In this document: positions 46,342 to 59,002 of the stretch, in pieces
How the letters are laid out: each line of letters starts with the position of its first letter
Position numbering within the stretch: position 1 is the stretch's first letter
Source of the DNA: Protoeuglena noctilucae
Taxonomy: Eukaryota; Chlorophyta; Pedinophyceae; Marsupiomonadales; Marsupiomonadaceae
Direction of reading: 5' to 3'
Assembly: GCA_958009085.1 (NCBI GenBank)
Contig: OY253668.1
Coordinates: 2,084,295 to 2,148,294, forward strand
Length of the DNA: 64,000 nt
Notes under the pieces: model-generated
The model's input: the letters and a program-made list of their open reading frames with translations, nothing else
The model's database searches: none
What the model was told of the DNA's origin: nothing
Made by a program: the position numbers and the translations under genes

Positions 46342-46556
46342 GCCGTGACTCTGATGCTGCCGCCAGCGCACCGCGCATTCAAGGGCTGGCGCGGCAACGC
46401 AACGCCGTGGCAGTTGAGGGTTGAAGTGCAGCGAGCTAGCCGATCCCGCAAGGCTGCTTTCGATCCGCGACGCGTCTAGAGACAGGCACGCTCCCGCTTT
46501 CACGCGGCCCGCCCCTCCCTCGCGGCTGTAGGCAGCCAGCTCCCGTCGCCGCCCCA

Positions 46557-49500
46557 TCACCTGCCCCCACGCCCGCCCCTCTTGGTCCGCCGCCTCACCA
46601 TGCCCCCGCGCCCCGCACCCGCCTGCACCCCGCCCTCCCCGCTGGGGGCAATCTCCCCCTCCTCCTCCCCCGCCCCGGCCACCGTGAACCCCACCCCTGC
46701 CCCCGCCCCCTTGTCCTGTGCCTCCTCTCCCCCCTCCGACTCCGAATACTCCTCGTAAGGGTCCTGGTCCTCGTCCTCAAACATTTCCTCCTGCTCCTTG
46801 CGGAGGGCCTCCTGGGGAAGGAGAGGGCGAGAGGGTGGCACGGGGCACGCGGAGTGGGTGAGGATGGTACACAACACAGCGCACGCGGCAACCCCCTCGC
46901 CTGCAGCTTCTCCATGACTTCGGGCGAGTTCTGCTGCACCTCCATGACGATGGGCACGGCCACGTCGCACCCCAGCCACGACTGGGACAGCACGCGCACC
47001 GTGACACGCATGCGCCCCGCCTGCGCGATGGTGGGGGGACAAGGATGAGCGCGGACAAGGCGTGGAATGGATGCTTGTTCATGACCCCATCCTCGCCCCT
47101 CGCCTGGGGAGGCGCGAAAAACCTCAGGATGACCACCTCCCCGGGGATGTCGGCCACGTCCCCACCGCCCTCAGCCGCGTCCCGCGCCTTGTCCGCCACC
47201 AGCGACTGCGCCCGCGCCAGGAGGGGCGTCAGGGGGCCGTCCTCGGGGGGCACGTACCCGGGGGCGCTCTGCAGGAGGGGCGGGTGGGGAGACGAGAGGA
47301 TGGGGTAGCGAGCAACAAGAGCGTGTGATGGGGTCGGGGTGTACAGTCACGTGTCTACGGCCATGCCCCAGTTGACAACCACTCGCCTTGTCCCCCGCCG
47401 CCTCCGTCGCCTCCGCCAGTGCCGTGGCGGCCAGCCTGGCCCCCGCGCGCTCCGCCCCTGCCCACGCCTTGGAGGGCAGGAAGTCCAGGCGCGCCATGCA
47501 CACGTTCGCGTCGTCCAGGGACACGAGGGCCGTCCAGCGCTCCTCACGGTCGCCCAGGGGCCAGTGGGGGATCTGGGCCATGATCTGAGGGGCAGGAAGG
47601 GAGGGGCGTCGTGGCACCACCCACGGCCGCCCGCACTGGGACGAGCCATCGCCCTACCCCGACCACCCCGCTCGCCTTCTCGGGAGGTGACGCCGCTGCC
47701 GCCGCGCGCGTCCCCGGCGCCGGTGCCTCGACGGGCGCCGTCTGCCGGAAGTGCCTGGGCCGCACGATGGAGACGCGGATCTCGCAGGAGGTCATGTAGG
47801 TGGCCACGACGCCCACGGCGCGGTTAAGGGGCTCCAGGCGCGCATCCACCACCACGCGCGGCAGCCACTCGAGCATGTCCAGGGCCAGAGAGGCGTCCTC
47901 TGCGGGGTGCAGCGACAGCGATGGGGCGCGCACAGGCGGTGTGCTGAGCACGCATCGAGGGGCGCCGCGTGCGACAGAGCATCGCACACGCGTCGCTCCT
48001 CCTGCTGCCTCACCTTGGCTGACCCCCGCGGCCACCAGCGCCGGCGCGCGCCTGTCCCTGGGCAGGGCGAGGAGGTCGCTGGCGCTGAGGATCTTGGCAG
48101 CTTCGAGTCCCTTGATGACCGCGGGGTCCAGGCACCCGGGGAGCTGCAGGAGGTCCTGGGAGACGCGGACCTTGCACTCCACGGGCTGCACAGACCAGAA
48201 GGGGAGGGCAGGGTCGGTGGCGGCAGTCGTAGCCCTGTAAGCCTCGGTCCCTACAGAAGCCCCGCCTGTGTCGCACATCTTGCGCCGCCCTCACCTTGCC
48301 GGTGAGCTTGACGGAGGTCAGCTGTCGGAACATGGGGTGCACGGCTGCGTAGAGGGACTGGCTGAACTCGGCCGCCGCGATGAGGGAGGTGTTGAAGGAG
48401 TATTTGAAGGGCATGATGCGCTGCAGGGCCGCGACCTCGAACGCCGCGTCGAGGAGCGGGGGCATGCGGGAGAGCGTCTGGCGGAGCGTCTGGGGCAGGG
48501 GAAGGGAGAGCGACGCATGGCAAGAGTGGCACTGCTGGCATAGGCACGTCTCTGTCCAGGCCATCACGCGCGCTGCCTCGCCTCCGTGTAGGCCTTGGGA
48601 ACGAGGTCGGTGCGGCGGAGGAGGAAGGCCGCGAGGAGGGCCACGGCGCGGTGGGCGGGGATGGGGCGGTTGGAGCGGTCGCGGAGCTCCGGGGTGAAGG
48701 GCGCCAGGGCCTTCATCAGCTCCGAGACCAAAGCCACCTCTGCGTGCAAGGGAGGACGCGAGCAGTGCCGCGGACAGGGCCGCATGCGTGTGCCAGGCAA
48801 TGCACGGACGCATCACCCGCATATGGGGACCGGGTCAGCCAGGTCCACCCTGGCTGCGGCTCACCCTGGCTGCGGTCCTTGCCCGGCCCGCGGAGGGCGA
48901 GCAGCTCGGGCGACATGGCCAGCAGGTCGAGCATCTCCGCCGCGGTGGTCTGACTCTGGATGCCGCCCTGCTGCCCCTGGCCGGGCGCGGGGGCCGGCGC
49001 CTGCCCCTGCCCCTGCGGCTGGGGGGGGGGGCCCAGCAGCGCCTTGACCGTGTCAGGCGACACTGCGGAAAAGGCGAGGAGGGCAGGGATGGTGCAGGCC
49101 CCTGCTCCCCATGCCGCCCCTGGCACTCCGTGCACCGTCCCATCCCACGCCTCGCGTCCCATCCCACGCCTCGCCCCCTCACCCCGCTCCTCCTTGGGCG
49201 CCACGGGGTCTGCCGCGCGGTGGATGAGGTAGATGAGGAAGGCGAGGGGCGCCGTGATGCCCCCCAGCAGCAGCGCCGCCAGCACCAGGGGCTTGCGGGA
49301 GCGGTCCTTGGTCAGGAACCACTCGGGCAGGGCGATGCCCATGCGGAAGGCGCCGGGGCCGTCGGGGTGCCCGTACTTGTCCCAGTTGGCACGCGCGTCC
49401 GGGTCTGCGGGGCAGGGAGCGATAGGGGCCGTCCGTCGGTCACGCCCCAGCCGGCCAGAGCTATGACGAGGCAGGGACACGCGCCGCCCGCCCGCTGCCA

Positions 49501-50316
49501 CCCGCGCGTGCCCCACACCTGTGAGTGCGTTGAAGGCGCTCTGGATGCGGATCATCTGCGCGGCCGCCTCCTCGCGGCTGTCCGGGTTGCGGTCCGGGTG
49601 GTGCCTGAGCGCCAGGACGCGGAAGACGCGCTTGATGTCTGCCTCGGTGGCGGACCGGTCCACGCCGAGGATCTCGTAGGGGTCGAATCCGACGTGGACG
49701 GCCGTGTGGGCGTAGACGAAGTAGACCAGGAAGGCCAGGAGGCACCACCCGGCCACCAGGGCCACGTTTCCCAGGGAAAACAGAGAGGGACGGCGGGCGG
49801 CCTCTGCGCAGAGCGGGGTGGGGGGTCCCGGGGTTCGTGAGGCGGATGGGCGGGCAGAGACACTGCGCCGGCGCTCGCGAGAAGGCCAGCGGGACGAGGC
49901 GCAGAGCATCCCCTCCATGCTCCTTGCTGCCATGCGCCTCACCCTTCCCCTGCGCGTCGGCCTTGTCCGTCTCGAAGGCCCTCATGTCGACCCCACGCAG
50001 CGCCTTCTTGGGGGCGGCGCGGCTGGGCCTCTCCGGCTCATCCATGTCCCACGGGGCGCGCCATCCCATGACGCGGAAGAGCGTCACCGGCACGAGCGCG
50101 CATCCCAGCACCGTCAGCAGGAAGGTCGCGAATTGGGTCGTCGACCCCTGCGCGGGCGAGGGGGGCGGTCCTCCGCGGTCGCCGCCGCAGCAGGGCGATC
50201 GCGGCAATGGCGAACGCGATCGTGGAGGAACCGATCACGGCGTCAGGGAACGGCACCGTGGCCGGCGCGGCGCGGCTAAAGCCAGTTGCACTTCCCGAGG
50301 GTACCGGCACAGCCAT
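46557..50316 (-). CDS. SEC63: SEC63 / ERdj2, ER translocon J-protein
   Basis: The Sec63 plan is complete. N-terminal membrane segment TTQFATFLLTVLGCALVPVT is followed by a second, LVAGWCLLAFLVYFVYAH, then a J domain (DPYEILGVDRSATEADIKR, HPDRNPDS with intact HPD, NWDKYGHPDG) and a third segment LAFLIYLIHRA. The Brl/Sec63 domains follow (LRQTLSRMPPLLDAAFEVAA, LPGCLDPAVIKGLEAAKIL, ARLDFLPSKAW) with an acidic Glu/Asp tail. It recruits BiP to the Sec61 channel from the ER lumen side. First exons: 50316-50305, 50147-49943, 49803-49519, 49404-49183, 49062-48865. The start is an inference: a 12-base exon MAVP joins in phase to GSTTQF. At least three later donors are GC (near 48584, 47105 and 46904). 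It ends at 46557, 215 bases from the ZDS stop. Confidence 0.93.
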
Positions 50317-51175
50317 GGGTGGTAAGCGCGCGAAGGGCGGTTGCACAGCTCGGAGAAAGGTGCGCTGGACTACGGGCTGTGCATCCGCGGGCAAGGGAGG
50401 CACAGGCCGGCCTAGAAGGTGCGGGCCGCGGGTGCAGGGCGTCGCAGCGGACCAGCGGGAACGCAAGGGCCCCGCGGGCGCGCGGCCACTCCATGCAAGT
50501 TGTAAGCCCGTCATCTCGAACAACGAGGGGCAAGAGATTCGCAAAACAGGCCGCGATGGCGGATCCGAAACGCAGAACGCGGCCTTTGGCGCCGCGCTTG
50601 TCGCAAGGTGAACGGTCGCCCCCGCAGCTGGGAAGCCCAATCTGCCCGCCCCCGTGCAAAGCCCATGGACGCCAACGGCATCAACGATGCGCCTGCGGTC
50701 AGCGCGCACCTCCATATCCACGTCCGGCATCTTAGATCAAGGCGTTGCGCGAGCGACAGAGTCGCGAGGTTCCCGCGGCAGAGCCGCCGTTCCAGAGGCC
50801 CGGGAGGCAACCCCTGCTGCAATTCTCCAAGCAACGTGGCTGGACAGGATCTGCGAGACGCTCAAGCGGACGCTCCCTAAGATCTCGGGACCCAACAGGC
50901 GATGCGGTCGACGTCGCTGCGCCAGAGCTCCTTCACGCATCTGGCTCTGTGTGCTGGAGAAGGCCGTCAACTGCGTTGTCGCAGACGCGGCCTGTTGCAC
51001 CGACACGATTTCACTGGCGCGGCCGTCCTTCGTCAAACGCCGAGACAAACACGGTTCCAGCGCTGTCTCGGTGCAGAGTAAGCATCGGCGCTGGCGTGTT
51101 GTCCATCGCTGGACTGTCAAGAGATTTCTTAACCGAGGCGTGCACACTCGCCTGTTGAGCGGCGCGCAGGTCGCC
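50317..51175. promoter_or_regulatory. Divergent region between SEC63 and GatB
   Basis: About 860 bases. The GatB frame stays open upstream to 50654 without conserved motifs, so the GatB start could be further left than chosen. No other feature is seen. Confidence 0.4.
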
Positions 51176-53472
51176 ATGACGCTCGCGAAATTGTTGGCGG
51201 AGCAGCGCGGGATGCGCTTGGTGCCCATCCACGCTGGCGCCTGCCTGCGAGCCCTGCCGCATCATCCGTTCGGCGCGCGCTTTGCCAGCCGCGTCGCCCC
51301 GCGCGCGGGGCCTGACAGCGGCGTGCTGGAAAAGTACGAGGCTGTCATTGGAATCGAGACGCACGTCCAGCTCCAGACAGCGACGAAGGCATTCTGCTCC
51401 TGTCCCAACGAGGTGTGTTCCGACAGGAGACCTTCTCGACCCGCCGCGCGCCTCGCCGCTCTGCCAGGGCCACGCCTCGTTCTTCCCGCAGTACGGTGCG
51501 GAGGTCAACCGGCACGTCTGCCCCGTCTGCATGGGCCTCCCGGGCGCGCTCCCGGTGCTCAACCGTGCCGCCACCACCCTCGCCGTGCGTCTGGGCCTGG
51601 CGCTGGGCAGCTCCATCGCTTCGTCCTCCAAGTTCGACCGCAAGCACTACTTCTACCCCGACCTGCCCAAGGGGTACCAGATCAGCCAGTACGACGAGCC
51701 CGTGTGCTCGGGGGGGCGCGTGGAGGTGCTGCTGCCGGGGGGAGGGCGCAAACGGGTCGGCATCACGCGGGCGCACCTGGAGGAGGACGCGGGCAAGATA
51801 GTCCACGGGGGAGCGGACTCTCTGAGCGGGTCCAAGCATTCCAACGCCGACTACAACCGAGCGGGGGTGCCGCTGCTGGAGGCGAGGGGCGGGGTGGGGC
51901 GCGTGGATGGGAGCGTAGAGTGAGATGCAGCGTTGCGTCTGATGCGTTGGGACCCTTGACTGGCGCAGATCGTGTCGGAGCCGGACTTGCGTTCCGGCCA
52001 GGAGGCGGCAGAATACGGGGCGGAGCTGCGCCGCATCGTGAGGGCGCTGGGGATCAGCAACGGCAACATGCAGGAGGGGTCCATGCGATGCGACGTCAAC
52101 GTCTCGGGTGAGCCCTGGACAGGATGCATGACAGCGGGGTGCGCGTGGCCCGCGTGACGTGGGGGCCGAGGCCACCTCGTCCGGCTCTCGCCCGCAGTGC
52201 GCCCGCGGGGTCAGTCGGCCTTCGGGACCAAGGTGGAGATCAAGAACATGAACTCGTTCAGCGCCATGCAGAAGGCCATTGAGTTTGAGGTGGCACGGCA
52301 GGTGGGGCTGATTGAGGGGGGGCGCGGGGAGGAGATTGTGCAGGAGACGCGACTGTGGGACGAGGGGAGGCTCGAAACGTACACGATGAGGAAGAAGGAG
52401 GGGCTGGCGGACTACAGGTGACGGCGCACGCAGGGGATGCATGGGGGTTGACCGTCGATGGCAGTCGCGGCGTGGCAGTGGATGACGCCCTGCCCTCCCA
52501 TCCCTTGTGTGGTGCCCTGTCACATTCTCACGGCCACCAGCACGCCGCGTCGCCCCAGGTACTTCCCCGAGCCAGACCTGCCGCCCCTGACCATCACCGC
52601 GGAGGAGATCAAAGCGGTCCAGGCCTCCATGGGGGAGCTGCCCGACGCACAGCGCGAGCGGTACGTGGCCATGGGTGAGTGCCGCACGGCCAGAGGCGGG
52701 GCAGCCAGGCATGCAGTCGGGGCTCAGAGGCGGCAACAATGCGCCCCCCTGGTCCTGTCCCCACTCGCCCTGCGCGCCATCTGGACCCCAGGGCTCGCTC
52801 CCGGCGACGTGGCCTTCCTGGTGGACGACATGGACGCCGCCGCCTACCTGGACGCGTCGGTCGCGGCGGGGGCGGCCCCCAAGGCCGCCGCCAACTGGGT
52901 GATGGGGGACCTCGCCGCCCACTGCAAAGCCAGCAAGGTCGCTTTCGCTGACCTCGCGCTGACGCCGCCGCAGCTGGCGGAGCTGGTGACTCTGATCGAG
53001 CAGGACGTCATTTCGGGGAAGATCGCGAAGCAGGTGGGCGCCGAGGGGGGTCAAGTGCCACGGGACGATGCCCGGTGGGTGCCCAGAACCTCACTCCTTG
53101 CATACCCGCAGATCCTGCCCTCCCTGCTGACGGGCGCTGCGGGAAGCGCGGGGGGTGTGCGGAAGCTGGTGGAGGCGTCGGGGCTGGTGCAGCAGAGCGA
53201 CCCGGAGGCGATCCGCGCGCTGGTGCGCAAAGTCCTCCTCGACAGCCCCAAGGAGGTGGAGCAGTACAGGGGGGGAAAGACCAAGCTTATGGTGAGTCAG
53301 TGTAGAGCACAGCATGCAGCGTGCTGCAGCCGCACGCGTCACGTTAGGGCATGCGGCTCGCCGGTCGCAGGGCTTCTTCCAAGGCCAGTGCATGAAGGCG
53401 TCGGGCGGCAAGGTGAACCCGAAGATGCTCGCCGAGATCCTCAAGCCCATGCTGGATGGAACGGAGGAGTAG
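51176..53472 (+). CDS. GATB: Organellar Glu-tRNA(Gln) amidotransferase subunit B
   Basis: Eight exons (51176-51412, 51492-51881, 51969-52107, 52198-52417, 52559-52674, 52792-53033, 53112-53291, 53371-53472) give 541 residues with consistent phases. Motifs: [79 protein letters not shown] and [16 protein letters not shown]. The C-terminal YqeY-like tail has [20 protein letters not shown]. Within GatCAB it activates and amidates mischarged Glu-tRNA(Gln) in plastids and mitochondria. The first ~45 residues ([15 protein letters not shown]...) are basic and likely a targeting peptide. Intron 2 has a GC donor (CTGGAG|GCGAGG). RPB5 starts 188 bases downstream on the same strand. Confidence 0.95.
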
Positions 53473-53659
53473 AGGAACTGGCGTGCACGTCGTGCGGCAC
53501 ACCCTGCCTCCTAGTCCCTGGGGCACCGCGCCGTCCCTCCTTCGCTCTATAGCAGGCGTGCTCGGTCGGCGTGGCACTTTTGAATCCTGTGACGGCCGCG
53601 GCGCTCCCTGCGCACTGTAATTTTGCTTCCGGCTCTGCGGTCGCGCCTCGGGGGAGGGG

Positions 53660-54848
53660 ATGGAGCAAGGGGGGGAGGAAGCCACGCGGCTTTTTCGCGT
53701 GCGGAGGACGATCTGGCAGGCGCGCACTGGAGCGGGGGGCGTGGGCTGTGCAGACGCTTTGACGAAGTTTACGGGGTCTCGCGTCGCGCGCCGGCACCGT
53801 GCTGCAGCCCCCTTTCAGCGGACGCGCTGTCCTTGCATGAAGACAGCAGCGCAGTTGTCCGCCGCCGCTGGCAGTGGCCTCACTTGCCGCAGTCGGGGCT
53901 CGCCATGCGCCCCGCGGCACGACACGCCCGCACCGTCGCGCGCGTGCAGATGCTCCGTGACCGTGGGTACTTGGTGGGCCAGAAGGACCTCAACACGACG
54001 TTGGAGGAGTTTCGGGCGACGTTCGGGGACCATCCGGACCGCGCGCTGTTGTCGATCCAGACGAGCCTCCTGTCGAACGAGGAGGAGCAGGCGAGGGCGC
54101 CCGCGGCCCCAGCGAGGACCAATTCGTGCCATGAATGTCTGCGGGGCGCGTGGTAGCGTGGGGCACTTCGATGACGTCCCCCTGCATCCTGCATCATGCG
54201 CAGGTGCTGGTCTACTTCCCTTCCGAGGCCAAAGTGACGTTTCCGACGCTTCAAAGGGTTGTCCAGCTCATGAGGCAGCACAGCATCAGCCTCGCCATTC
54301 TGGTGAGCAGTGCGGAGGCCTGCGCGCGACCACCATGGGATGGTGTTGCTTGCCGATTCGGCAGACCTTCGTGCGCGTCGCCCACAGCGAGATGGCTCGA
54401 AAGCGTCTCGCGCCCTCAGGTGGCCGCTGAGCCCCTCTCGGGCCACACGGCACGTGCGGTGCAGGAGGGCCTGGTGGAGGGGTTTCGTTTCGAGTTCTTC
54501 TTGGAGAAGGAGCTGTTGGTGAACATCACCGAGCACGACCTGGTGCCCAAGCACACTCCCATGACGGAGGAGGAAAAGGAGGCGCTGTTGGAGCGGTACA
54601 AGGTGGGGTGACGCCCGCGCTGGGTGTTGGGTGCAGATAGGCCGTGCTGTTCCCACCCGTGCCTGCCCTGCGGACGCGAGGAGCAGCAAGGGAACGGCGC
54701 GCCGCAGGTCAAGGAGTCCCAGCTGCCGCGCATTCGCAAGGACGACCCGGTCGCCCGCTACCTGGGGCTGCGGCGTGGCCAGGTGGTGCGCATCGTGCGC
54801 AAGTCGGAGACGGCGGGGAGGTATGTGACGTACCGCATATGCCTGTGA
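53660..54848 (+). CDS. RPB5: RNA polymerase I/II/III shared subunit RPB5 (RPABC1)
   Basis: Five exons (53660-53719, 53950-54090, 54204-54302, 54420-54602, 54708-54848) give 207 residues, the usual size. The N-terminal jaw domain reads [28 protein letters not shown] and [13 protein letters not shown]. The C-terminal assembly domain has [40 protein letters not shown] and [20 protein letters not shown], close to invariant in eukaryotes. It is part of all three nuclear RNA polymerases. Introns 1 (TGGCAG|GCGCGC) and 2 (GAGCAG|GCGAGG) begin with GC; without the first the N-terminal domain cannot be assembled in frame. Confidence 0.95.
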
Positions 54849-55254
54849 CGGGTGCGGGGCAAGACGTGCGCTCTGGGCGTGCAGGGGGGGGGGGGGGGAA
54901 GCACCTAGCAAGAGCCCGCAGCCAGCGCGGGACGCGCGGGAGAGTGGCATTAAATTTTAAACGGGTGTCTTTGCGCTGCCTCGTCACCCCTTCTGGCGCA
55001 GACGCGACCTCGCCCGGCCTGTAACCGCCTGGCACCTCTGGCACCGTTTTTCGGCCCCGTCTCGACATCTGGGGCCCCGCGCGCCCGTTCGCGGATACAT
55101 GGACGCGCAAAAAAGTAGGAGCGTTGGTCGCGAACGATGCGCGACGCTCCAGTGCATCGCCAAGCCTGGGCCCTGAGAGGATCGTTCCGAGATGGCCGCG
55201 TCGCCGCAGTCGCCACCCTGGTGCGAAGATAATACCAATTCTGTTCATCCCACC
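54849..55254. other. Intergenic region with a 15-G homopolymer
   Basis: Tandem-gene spacer. A run of 15 G (54884-54898) lies just after the RPB5 stop, followed by an AT-rich patch near 54950 that may be the 3' processing region. Confidence 0.5.
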
Positions 55255-57923
55255 ATGTCGGACGAGACGGATGCGCCGCGGTTCTCGCTGGGCAAGAGGT
55301 GAGGCCTCCCCGCGCCGTGGGTGCTCCACGGGCCGCGCTAGCTGGACCTCGATCCTAAATTGCTCGTTCCGAAACGCCGGCGAGGACTGCGCCCGGCGCG
55401 CCATGCCTGGAACGCGGCTCGGGCCCGCCCCAAACGCGGCGCACGCTCCTGGCCCGTGAGCTATCGGGGCCGGCGTGATGCGGGCGCAGCGTATCGAATG
55501 ATGATCGTGGCGGCCATTTGCGTCCCGGCGCGTGATCGCTGGCCCCTCGCGACACTTTTGGGGACTCGGGGCTCGTTGGGGCCCACTTGTTCGCTATCCG
55601 CCGGGAATTCGGCACTTGTCGTTCCGACTTTCAAATCCTGGCTGCATGGCGCCTGTTTGACCCCCACGCGGCTGTTCTCCGGGCCTGGTCAACCCACACT
55701 GTCCTACCGAAGTGTGAGGGGGCATCGACGCGTTCCGAGCACGTTTCGGCGCCATAGACCGCCGCTGCGTGCTGTTGGGAGGGAATTATATTGTCGGGGG
55801 GATGGCGGGCCGGGCATCGCTTGCGAATTGGCAGGAATATCCACCATCTGTCGCACGAGCATGGGGGCACCCTCCTCGCACCCACCCAGGGACCTTAATT
55901 CCGCCGCATGCTGCTCCTGTGTGTTCACCGTCTGCGCCCGTCCATCCTGCCTGCAGGATATGGCAGGGCGAGTCGTGCCAGGTCTTCTTGGGGGCGGACG
56001 CGGCGACGGGCGCCCCCGTGGCCGTCAAACACTACCCCCGCGACCGCCTCGACCCGACCACGGAAGAGTACGTGCTGCAAGAAATCTCCCTCCACGCGTC
56101 GCTCGGTGAGGCCCCGGGGGGACCGCGGCGGGAAAGAGGGGCTGCCCTCGCGTGCCGCGTGGGCCCTCTGACCAGACCCCTCCTGCCCCGCCCAGACCAC
56201 CCTCACATTCTCCCCGTCCTGGCCGCCATGCGCAACGACTCGGGCATCTCCGTGGTGCTCCCCTTCGCCTCCAACGGCGACCTCTACGAGCGCTTCGCGG
56301 ACCTCGACCACTCGGAGCGCACCATCGCGCGCCATGTCCTGGCGCCCCTCCTCAGCGCCCTCGCCTACGTCCACGCCCGCGGCATCGTGCACCGCGACAT
56401 CAAGCTCGAGAACGTCCTCCTCGACGGCCGCGGGCGTGTCCTCCTCGCCGACTTTGGGTTCGCCCTCGACCTGCAACGCCGCCGGGCACTCACGCACGTC
56501 GGCACCCGCGTCGCCATGGCGCCCGAGGTGCTCCTGGGAGACCCGGCCGCGGGGCCCGACGCGCCCCTCCGCTGCGAGGTGCCCCGGGACGCGCGGCCCT
56601 CCTACGGAACGGCCGCCGACATCTGGGCCCTCGGGGTCCTCGCCTTCGAGCTTCTCACCGGCCGGGTACCCTTCGCCGGCAGCGACGACCGCGGCATCGC
56701 GCGCGCCATCTTCGCCAGCCACGCCGGCCTCCGCGCCGGCGTCTCCCCCCTGGCGCTCGACTTTCTCCGCCGGTGCCTCACCTTCGACGCCAGGGAACGC
56801 CCCACCGGTGAGCAGCGATGCCCTGCGACCACGTGGCTGCTGCCCGCCTGCCCGCCCGTCTCATGCGCAAGCCCCCCCTCCCGCGCCCAGCTCGCGATCT
56901 CCTGTCCCACCCCCTCCTCGTGGCGCACTGCGACCCCACGCGCCTGGCAGCCCTCGTGGATGCCGTCGCCGACAGCCGCCCCCTCGTCGACAACCGTCTC
57001 TTGACGACTCGCCTCGAGTCCCGCTCCCAAGCCGCCGAGGGCCCGTCCGAATCGGGCAAGACCTTCAGCCCCGCTGCGAGGCGAGACATGCCAGTTGTTC
57101 GGCCTCGCGAGCTCGACCCTGCCCTGAGCCCGGCCCCATCATCATGTTACCCATCCCTGCCCCTCCCCTCCCCCGCAGCATCATGGGCGGGACCGGGTTC
57201 CCCTCCCCCACGCGCCCCCGGCACCTGGCCGTGCAGGCCCCCAGCCTCGCCGGCGACCCCACCGGCGCTGCCCGGCCCGGGGTTCGGGTCCCTCGCCTCG
57301 ACCTCCCCCCGGTCGTCCCCGTCGGCAACAAGCCCACGCGCCACAGCTTCGATGGCCCTGCCCCAGCCACCCGCGGAAGATGTCCGCCGACTGCGCACGC
57401 GCCGCTGCGGGGGCGTGCGTGCCGCCCCCCGACCCCTCGGACGGCCAGGCAAGCCTCGCCTGCCCCTGCGCGCGTGCCGGCGGTCGATCTGCGACGATGC
57501 GTGACGGTAGAGCGCGCTGAGCGTGACGTGCCCTGCCCCGTCCCCGGAACTCTGCAGGGCCTCGGCACCGTGGTCAGCCTCGCCTACGCGGGCGCAGAGA
57601 CCAACGACAGGCGGGGCAGTCGCTGGGGCGGGATGCCGGGGGGCATGTCGGCCGCTTGCGGCGTCAAGGGCAGCGCCGACAACCTCGCCACGTGCCGCCC
57701 AGAGGGTGAGGCCGGTGCATGGTGCCACCACCACATGGATGGCCTGCCCTGGCCTCAGCCGCTGACTGACTCCCCTGGACCGTCAATCCCTGCAACAGTC
57801 GCAGGCCTACCGGCGCTCTCGTTGACTCGGCCCACGGAGTCGGGCCGCGCCTCCCGCACAAACAAGCACGACCCCCCTGGCCGGGTACGGGGGAGGGCCG
57901 CGCGCCTCCTCCACTGGTGGTGA
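55255..57923 (+). CDS. Serine/threonine protein kinase
   Basis: Exons 55255-55298, 55957-56105, 56196-56807, 56891-57080 and one from 57179 join in phase. The kinase domain fills residues ~12-290: VAVKHYPRD (ATP-anchoring Lys), HPHILPVLAAM, HRDIKLENVLLD (catalytic loop), DFGFALDLQ (DFG), GTRVAMAPEVLLG (APE) and DIWALGVLAFELLTG. It resembles the Aurora/CAMK-like group, but I cannot assign a subfamily. The Gly-rich loop is atypical (IWQGESCQVFLG, only one canonical Gly before the Val). The catalytic core is intact, so it should be active. The C-terminal part after residue ~330 is Pro/Arg-rich with no domain, and the stop at 57921-57923 is provisional. Intron 1 (658 bases) is long for this window; intron 4 has a GC donor (GCGAG|GCGAGA). 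Confidence 0.8.
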
Positions 57924-59002
57924 GGGGCGCACCCAGGCTCGAGTTTGACTGCAGAGCTGACCCCAGCGCCGATGCCTCGCGTCGACGCATGTTGCAGACC
58001 GCCTGCGCTGTGCTGTCTCCGCAGGTGCGGCCTGACCCCCCCTCACGTCGCCCCTGAGGGCGCCTGACAGTCTCAGCCCTGCCCTGGCGGCACTGCCCGC
58101 GCATCTACGCCTGCCTGTCTGACACTCCTCCTGCATGCTTCCTTGCCTCTCCGCCTCTCCGGGTGCAGTTCCCTCTAGCCATGCGGGCCCTGCCCGTGGT
58201 GGATCTCGTCTCCATCCTCTATGCCAGCGAGAGCGGTGCTAGTCTCGCTCCCTTTACACCCTTTCTCCCGGGACTCTGCTGTGAGGGTCACGCACGACGC
58301 AGACGCTGACCTGGGCCACTCCCGCATCCTCGGCAGAGTCCCTCCCTTCCCTACAGCGCCCCCGGCGCCCCGCTCCGTTCCCTGGCGTAGTCTAGCACCT
58401 TTCGTCGACGCAGCACTCCGTGCAAGCACTCTCTCGCGTCTAGAAGCGCGGCCCCAGCTGGAGCCGCGCTGCCCTGCCCGTGCATGGCCGGCCCGTGGCT
58501 GCGCTCCCTTGCCCCCACGGATGGAGGCATGCACGCAGCCAGAGTTTTATGCCCAGACTGTGTGGGCGTGATCCCATTTAGCGGACCTAGTATCTAGGCG
58601 ACGCCAGCGCTTTGGCCTTCGACCGTCTTGCGGCTGGTCTTCGCTGCTCGCCTCTTTCGGCGTGTTTGTTCCTACCAGCTCCTTGGTGTCATTGATTGCG
58701 GGCCGTTTCCCCCTAGCACGCTCCCGTGCCTCACCTCAGCTTCCTTGACTTCCCAAGTGCGCTGCCTTGCCCTGCTGTTTGCTCTGATCAGCCAGCTGCC
58801 CGGTGCCATGTCTGTGTTCCTAGGAGAAGCCGCAGCCTGTTCTCATGACATGTGTAGGCACCCGCGCCTCGCGCAAAGGCGCAGACGGTGTCGTTTCTAT
58901 GCCTGGTTTGCCTGGGCAAGTGGCGCACAGTACCGACTGCTTTGAACTGCGCAGAAGTGGCCAGCACTAGCCCCGCTCCCATGCAGCACAGCCCCCCCCC
59001 CG
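57924..59002. other. Long convergent intergenic region
   Basis: About 1.1 kb between the kinase and dynein light chain genes. It could hold further 3' exons or UTR of the kinase; no conserved peptide, RNA gene or repeat is visible. Confidence 0.4.

Noticed and set aside
49461-50207. Separate membrane-protein gene upstream of SEC63
   Set aside because: The frame is the first SEC63 membrane exon read with an alternative start codon.
57523-58945. Small genes in the kinase/dynein light chain interval
   Set aside because: Short frames without motifs, conserved peptides or consistent splice signals.
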